64,000 nucleotides of DNA. It comes from Pelobates cultripes (taxonomy: Eukaryota; Chordata; Amphibia; Anura; Pelobatidae). The position numbers and the translations under genes were made by a program. Position 1 is the stretch's first letter; the number at the start of each line of letters is the position of its first letter. The notes under the pieces are model-generated. The model made no database searches and was not told where the DNA came from. It saw only the letters and a list, made by a program, of their open reading frames with translations. The stretch spans positions 266,003,201 to 266,067,200 of the forward strand of contig OW240913.1 of assembly GCA_933207985.1 (NCBI GenBank). Reading direction: 5' to 3'. Positions 57,533-64,000 of this stretch are shown here, piece by piece.

Positions 57533-59647
57533 GGGGTGACCCCCCAGGCGGTTTTTCCACATCCTGAGACTTTCAATAAAGGGGTGATTCCCCCTTACTA
57601 CTGGGGTGACCCCCACTCACAATTTGGGCATTTACCAACGGTTTAATAAGCCCTTACTACTGGGGTGACTTCCCCATTCACATTTGCACATTTATCAATG
57701 GATTACTATGCGCTTATTAGTGGGGTGACCCCCCTTACTACTGGGGTGACCCCCCCACTCACAGACATGAATTTACCAACGGATTACTATGCACTTTATT
57801 ATGGGGTGAACCCGCTTACCACTGGGGTGACCCCCCACTCACAGATGCGCATTCATCAATGGAGTACTATGCACATTATTATTGGGGTGACCCCCCCTTA
57901 CTACTGGGGTGACCCCCCACTCACAGATGTGCATTCACCAATGGGTTACTGTGCACTTATTATTGGGGTGACCCCCCTTACTACTGGGGTGACCCCCCAC
58001 TCACAGATGTGCATTCAACAATGGATTCCTATACATTTTATTATTGGGGTGACCCCCCTTACTAATGGGGTGAGCCCCCACTCACAGAGGCGCATCCACC
58101 AATGGATTCTATGCACTTTATTACTGGGGTGATCCCCTCACTTCCAGATGTGCATTCACCAATGGGTTACTGTGCACCTTACTATTGGGGTGAACCCCCT
58201 TACTACTGGAGTAACCCTCACTCACAGATGTGCATTCAACAATGGACTACTATGCACTCTGTTATCGGGGTGACCCCCCCTTATCCCTGGGGTGAACCCC
58301 CACTCACAGATGTGCATTCACCAATGGGTTACTGTGCACAATGGGTTACTGTGTAAACTATGCAACAATGTGCAATGTCAATCAGCAGTGGCCAAGGCCA
58401 GTAAGGTATTGTCATGCATGAAAAAGGGCATTCATTCTCGGGATGAGAATAACATTTTGCCTCTTTATAAATCACTGGTAAGACCCCATATTGAATATGC
58501 TGTGCAATTTTGGGCACCTGTTCTAAAGAAGGATATTATGACACTAGAAAAAGTGCAGAGGCGGGCTACACAATTAATAAAAGGAATGGAAAATATCAGC
58601 TATGAAGAAAGGTTAACAAATTTAAACCTATTTAGTTAAGAAAAACGTCGCCTAAGAGGGGATATGATAACATTATACAAATATATTCGGGGCCAATACA
58701 AACCATTGTGTGGAAATCTATTCACAAACCGGACTTTACATAGGACACGAGGCCATGCGTTTAGACTGGAAGAAAGAAGATTTTGTGTAACGCAAAGGAA
58801 AGGTTTTTTTACTGTAAGAACAATCAGGATGTAGAATTCTCTGCCTGAAGAAGTGGTTTTATCAGAGTCCATAGAAATGTTCAAACAGCTACTAGATGCA
58901 TACTTGCAAAAACAGAATATCCAAGGATATAATCTTTCAATGTAGGGTAATAACTGCTTGATCCAAGGATAAATCTGACTGCCATTCTGGAGTCAAGAAG
59001 GAATTTTTTTCCTAGCTTGTTGCAAAATTTTGCTTCAAACTGGGTTTTTTTGCCTTCTTTTGGATCAACAGCAAAAAACAAATGCGAGGAAGGCTGAACT
59101 TGATGGACGCAAGTCTCTTTTCAGCTATGTAACTATGTAACTTATTTTTGGGGTGACCCCCTTACTACTGGGGTGACCCCCCCACTCACAGATGCGCATT
59201 CAACAATGGATTCCTATACATTTTATTATTGGGGTGACCTCCCATACTAATGGGGTGACCCCCCACACACAGAGGCGCATCCACCAATGGATTATATGCA
59301 CTTTATTACTGGGGTGATCCCCTTACTTACAGATGTGCATTCACCAATGTGTTACTGTGCACCTTACTATTGGGGTGAACCCCCTTACTACTGGAGTAAC
59401 CCTCACTCACAGATGTGCATTCAACAATGGACTACTATGCACTCTGTTATCGGGGTGACCCTCCTTATCCCTGGAGTGAACACCCACTCACAGATTTGCA
59501 TTCATCTACGGACTTCTGTGTACTATATTATTGGGGTGAACCCCCCCTTACAACTGGGGTTATTCCCCCACTCACAGATGCGCATTCCCCATGGGACTAC
59601 TACACAACACTACTGTTATTATTGGGGTGACCCCATATCGCCAAGGC
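57533..59647 (+). repeat. 78-bp minisatellite, unit 3
   Basis: Same organisation; contains a variant unit (57790-57880) not seen in unit 1. Interrupted at 58357-59141. Confidence 0.9.
58357..59141 (+). mobile_element. CR1/L2-like 3' fragment, unit 3
   Basis: Copy of the insert at 48030 with single-base differences (a stop taa for tga at 58637). Confidence 0.85.
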
Positions 59648-60720
59648 AAACCCCAGCATATATATTTATTTATACACGCCAAGTAATGACGACCAGTTTC
59701 TATGGGTGACGCCCTTTAAGTTGGGGTGACCCCCAAGCACTCAAACATCTCTAACACATTATTAGGGGTAACCCCCCCTTCTTGGTGCTATATAGAGACC
59801 ACATGCCGGAACAGTACTATACCACGCATACCCAGTGGTACTAACCCTGAACTTGGGACATAACCAGGGTAAACCCCTAGCAGTGTTGAGGCTCCTCACA
59901 GGGGATACCACCCCATTTCAACTTGACAATTGTTCCTGGTCGCATAGAGGGTGACCCCTCTTCTGGCTGTCTACCATCATGGCCTCACTTACAGCGGGAT
60001 GAGATTACCTGGTACCCTGGAGGGCTCCCAACTGTACATGGAGGCACTCTATGTGTCCTAACACATTTACACATGTACCTAGACCTTATATATATATATA
60101 TATATATATACTCAGCAGACCGAAAGGTCAATAGACTGCCTCTCACTCAAGACTTTCAGCCTATGTTAATATTGCAGTGGCAGCCTCATTACAGTCAACA
60201 ATCCCCAATAGGTTGGGTCAGGGTCTTGCAGAGATGGTGAACCACGGCACCCCATCTGCCAATGAATTCATGAGCTACAAAGCCCCTGGGCCAAGCACCC
60301 ATATACAAAGGACAAGTGAAAGTATACCATCATGGACCCTCACAATAATTAAAAAGAACCTGGAAACAGAACCCCAATGTGCCGGAAAGATTATCTGAAC
60401 AACCTAACTTCCCCTATAAGGAAGTTTCCTGAGACTCCACAGTTAAAGGAGATCTCCTGCGAATCCATGGACAGACAAGGGGACAATATCTCCAACACCC
60501 GGGGTGTTCCCATGATTTGACCACCGCACGGTCGTAAAACATGCAGAGATCGACAAAATGGGGGTTGCCAGGCCTTCATAAACAATCCATAAAATTGTAG
60601 CCACAAAACCTAGGAAATGAAGACTGCATGTTCGACTCCAGGTGGCACGCCCTCACTAACTTTACCCCAACGACAAAACACAACACTACAGAAACTATAG
60701 CAACATGCTATACGCATACT

Positions 60721-62180
60721 GAGTGCTACAAACAGGGCATAGGGGCCTTTTTCCAAGTTGGTCACTGAACTCATAGAGTTGGGGAAATAGAAAGAGATCC
60801 ATCTGGCTAAGGATATCATTTACAGAAAGAGGTTTCTAACATTACTAAGAAACAACTATACTCTTACATTTCTCTCATGGTGTAACCATGGGCAGCGATC
60901 TACCTTGTCATAAAGTAAGGAAGCAACCTCTACTCGAGTAGGGAGGCTAGAATTCTCCGGACGGCTGGATGATAGGTTATGGGATTCCTCCATACTCCTG
61001 GGCAGAATGACCCAGTAGGGTAACTTAACTCCGTGAACTGATGCTTAATCAGGATACCTGGTCGGTCCACATCTTCCATTACTGCCTCCTCTACGGGTAC
61101 TGGAGGATCACAAATCTCATATATGAGGAAACTTACACCTATTTCCTAGAAGCGCTGGGCATTCGCTCCAGACGTCACTGGTTAACTTAGGGATAATTTT
61201 ATGTTCACATTAGTCGGGAGATTACCAAGTCCGTTGGTTGTATTCTCCTACACTTGGACAATATCTCAGCAACCGGCTACACAAAACGCTGGGGCGGAGT
61301 CTGGTATCGGACTCAAATAATATCGGAGGACATTTACCATTTCTAATTTCCACGTGAGGTTACCCTCCGACTAGGGTTCCCTCAGAAGATTACCTATATC
61401 ACGGACTGGCCAACAACTGACAACGGGACACCTTGGTATACTATGATACTAATGGATCGGCTTCCAAACATCAAGCAAAAAGAGGACGCATTTTTCCAAC
61501 TGGAACCAACACAAGGGGCATTTGCTTGCCACCTTCTCTATATTGATACCTTGGTCACCATCGCATCACAGAGATCACAGCACCTCGCCACTACGGCAGA
61601 ATCAAAGGGGCTCCCCGAACCTATTGACTCCATTCTGGGTTATCCACTGCCCCTTCCATTGTCCTCCATCTTACACCCACAAGATGCCATCTGAGACTTT
61701 GGCGGCTCAAGTGCCACGTCAGGACCTTTCTTATTTCGCGAGGCGTCATACGATCCAGAACCAGTATTGGAATACACTTGGTTATGGGTCTTAGTTGTGG
61801 TTTTCTCTATTCCTGCGGGTTTGACCTATGGATTTCGACATTCACTCCAACTAACCCTTGGGGAATCTCCTACTACTTTTCACGTTAGGTCGAGGTGTCT
61901 ACACCTCTTCAACCTTCACAATCGAGCCAGCCTCTCTTCTTTTGTATACTGTACATACAGGTTATAACCACCACCTTACCGTGTGGGTACGTTGGCCATT
62001 GTCCATATGGTTGCGAAGATCGATTTTATCGGTCATTCGGGACATGGATGCATCTCAGGCATCCACGACACATATTTCTTCGCCGATGTTCATCGGTTGG
62101 GTCACGAGAAGAGACTTTCAGGGTGTTTTCCTTCCTCAGACTCTTCACGCATCTTGTGTTGTTCCATAGCGTTAAAAATG
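60721..62180 (+). pseudogene. Remains of DIRS reverse transcriptase/RNase H region
   Basis: ILLHLDNISATGYTKRWGG (about 61242-61298) resembles the RNase H segment of DIRS proteins (LLRLDNTTA.AYI...GG). Upstream, RLDDRLWDSS (near 60960) and YFLEALGIRS (near 61140) could be the RT YxDD box and following helix. Downstream EDAFFQLEPTQGAFACHL (61487-61540) resembles the post-RNase H 'DAF...AFPPF' stretch. Many stops; the tyrosine recombinase expected near 61700-62180 was not recognised. No product is made. Confidence 0.55.
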
Positions 62181-62279
62181 CAAAATACGAAGCCTCCTGT
62201 CATGTTATAAAATTGTAGATTATGCTAGCGCAGTGTACCTATAATCTTAATTTTATTAAGGACAGGAGGCGACTATTTT
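62181..62279. repeat. DIRS internal complementary region
   Basis: 62181-62214 is the exact inverse complement of the outer left end (46208-46241); 62211-62279 is the inverse complement of the outer right end (62899-62967) with one mismatch. The two meet at a shared aatt. Confidence 0.85.
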
Positions 62280-62782
62280 CCCACCCTGTTTTTCCCTCCC
62301 TATTTATCATTCCTTGGGTTGTACTTCAATAAAAGATTTGAATTGGAGGGTGTTTATCTCTTTATTACGTGGTTTATTACATTTCACATCTTGAAATTAT
62401 GACTATTATCTGTTATGATTACTTAATACATACAATTTGACTATATATTAATGTCATATTATCAGCTGCCTATTTCGGTAAAAAAAATTTTTTGTCTCAT
62501 TTGGTAAATTTCCTTTTGCGTAAAGCACTATGGATTAAACTGGCGTTTTTATAAACAGTAATAGTAATTATGTTAATATTAATAATAATAATGACATTTC
62601 CAAATCCCTTTCACGTCTTTTGTTTCTTTTCAGTTTGATTCTTCTTCCTGGATCAATACATGGGATCGTCTTCACACTCTACGACAATCATCCATTCGGG
62701 ATTTGGATCGTTTACAGTCTGATTCTTCATTGTTATCGTTGTTTATTGTAATTGCAGGATATGTTTATGGTTATCTCGCACC
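62280..62782. other. DIRS-like element, right non-coding part
   Basis: AT-rich DNA between the internal complementary region and the right terminal repeat. No coding content seen. Confidence 0.4.
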
Positions 62783-62968
62783 AAAGAAAGAGGAAATGAT
62801 GCAAGAGGAAGGGCCTTTTATACCCTGTGGCAATGTTTTTTTCACTAAACTGTATTGTTAAACCTGTGCTGCTGGAGTTTTAGTAAAGAAAGATTATGCA
62901 AAATACTCGCCTCCTGTCCTTAATAAAATTAAGATTATAGGTACACTGCGCTAGCATAATCTACAATT
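62783..62968. repeat. DIRS-like right inverted terminal repeat
   Basis: Inverse copy of the left repeat over about 140 bp (gaaagaggaaatgatgcaag ... ctgctggagttttagtaaag), with an additional outer part (62918-62968) unique to this end, as is usual for DIRS elements. Confidence 0.85.
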
Positions 62969-63104
62969 TTTTATGTAAGTTACTTTTGTTTACTGTGGTT
63001 TTTAGGTGTGTATTTTGTTGTTATGATCAACCAAGGACCAATTTGTCGCAATTTAATAAAGAGAAAAATAGGAAAGGAAAGGGAAACAATAATTTTATAC
63101 ACTG

Positions 63105-63390
63105 ATGCTCAAATTAATATCAATTAATGTGCAAGGCTTAAACACCCAGAGTAAAAGACAAATAATATATGATTCCTTTATTAGAGAAAAAATCCAGAGA
63201 GGTTTTATTCAAGAGACACATTGTGAACAATCGGCACCCCAGAAATGGGGAGGAATAAAGTTCAAACCAATTTATCAGGCATCCTTAGAAAAAAAATTTT
63301 AAAATTAGAGGTCTTGTTTCAAGATTCTGACCATTCAGGTAGATTTTTAATATTTATAGACAAAAAACATGTGGGATACGGCTGTACAAA
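63105..63390 (+). pseudogene. L1-like ORF2 endonuclease start
   Basis: MLKLISINVQGLNTQSKRQ and GFIQETHCEQSAP correspond to the N-terminal AP-endonuclease domain of L1-type ORF2 (SxNVxGLN, LQETH with catalytic Asn and Glu). Frame breaks near 63300. With the ORF1 remains at 44404 it suggests one L1-like element separated by the DIRS-like insertion. Confidence 0.8.
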
Positions 63391-64000
63391 ATCAATCATG
63401 TGTGTGTGCAGCCCGATCCCAATCCGAACACAGAAGTGCACAAGTGGGACACGTGATGTGTGTAATTACGTAGATCTGCCGTGGTTGCTAAGCGACAAAA
63501 GGTACCTCCGCCAAGCCTGCTTCCTCGTAGCACCCGGTCTGTAATTGCAATGTATGCAGCTGCTGGTGAAGAAAAACCACGGGCTTTACTCTGTAAATTT
63601 CTAGAGGTGTCCGTCAGGGGGATGTGCTTTTTGTGTGCGTTCCATCTGGTTGTCTACGTAGCCAGTGGAACACAACCTCCGTGAGGTAGTCAGACTCGCA
63701 TAATGGATCGATTCCAAGAGAGCTGAAGGTCTGGTAATTCTCCACCACTAGATCCCTGTAAAGTTTCTTGTTTTCTTGAATTAAACAGTCCCTCTCCTTC
63801 GCAGAGAAATAAATGTCCTCTTTCTCAAACTCAGATTGTTCCTCCTGATCTGGAACCAGGAATAATCCCAATAAACACAATGAACTCCAAGCCTTACACT
63901 CAGATTTTTAATATTGATAGAGGAGAAAATTTACACTCTTGTAAACGTATACTTATCTAAAGTAAATCCAATTTCAAAATGTTCTAAAATTATGAGCAGA
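63391..64000. other. Window end, no firm call
   Basis: Sequence changes character after the L1-like fragment (cacgtgatgtgtgtaattac, gtggttgctaagcgac), resembling Penelope-associated leader DNA. A minus-strand open frame 63614-63880 (88 codons, FEKEDIYFSAKERDCL, KLYRDLVVENYQTFSSLG) has a plausible amino-acid composition but matches no family known to me. Confidence 0.3.

Larger units (their letters stand above)
56339..60720 (+). repeat. Tandem unit 3 of the DIRS left part
   Basis: 4.4 kb. Ends at gcatact (60720), after which unique DIRS sequence gagtgctacaaac continues. No Tc1-like insertion. Confidence 0.9.
46208..62968 (+). mobile_element. DIRS-like retroelement, expanded by tandem triplication
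   Basis: Inverted terminal repeats (left 46208-46363, right 62783-62968) share gaggcNNcgtattttgcat-type ends and >90% identity over ~140 bp. Internal region 62181-62279 is complementary to the outer left end and, directly adjoining, to the outer right end. This circle-junction arrangement is characteristic of DIRS elements, which use a tyrosine recombinase and make no target duplication. Remains of RNase H and possibly RT lie at 60955-61560. No intact gene for gag, RT or recombinase was found, so this copy is non-autonomous. Confidence 0.75.

Overview
The window is vertebrate nuclear DNA, most probably from an anuran amphibian. It holds one recognisable host gene: the 3' part of the laminin alpha-4 gene (LAMA4), on the plus strand in 17 exons from 492 to 29261. 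These exons join in one frame into 832 residues that end in a stop codon, covering the end of LG1, then LG2 to LG5. The anuran assignment rests on the kind and density of repeats (short TTAA-flanked elements, Penelope-like, DIRS-like, CR1/L2-like and Tc1-like elements). It is an inference, and the species is not claimed.

Layout. Positions 1-29261 are LAMA4 exons separated by introns carrying microsatellites, MITEs, a SINE-like repeat, a 5'-truncated LINE with target-site duplications, CR1/L2-like tails, a 43-bp perfect hairpin and a snap-back repeat. Positions 29262 to about 30740 are the 3' UTR and flank, with possible poly(A) signals. Positions 30740-38900 are a nest of insertions. A DD34E Tc1-like transposon (31162-38343) is split by a Penelope-like retroelement (32081-37785) made of two head-to-head copies, and that element is itself split by a LINE 3' fragment (33219-33559). 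Positions 39486-44000 hold more broken LINE and Penelope pieces. Positions 44400-46200 and 62970-63400 look like two parts of one L1-like element separated by a DIRS-like element.

The DIRS-like element (46208-62968) is the most unusual object here. It has inverted terminal repeats of about 140 bp. It also has an internal complementary region (62181-62279) that joins the complements of both outer ends, the arrangement expected of DIRS retroelements that replicate through a circle. RNase H-like remains lie at 61240-61560. Its left part, plus about 118 bp of flanking DNA, is present three times in tandem (46090-50390, 50391-56338, 56339-60720). Each unit carries a CpG-rich block, a 78-bp minisatellite built on the palindrome GGGGTGACCCC, and a CR1/L2-like tail inserted in that minisatellite. 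Only the middle unit carries a nearly intact DD37E Tc1-like transposon (50814-52373), and the other two units preserve its empty site.

The mobile elements do not work together as a pathway. They are layered insertions whose order can be read from the interruptions. Calls rest on reading splice sites, reading frames, motifs and repeats by eye. No database search was possible.
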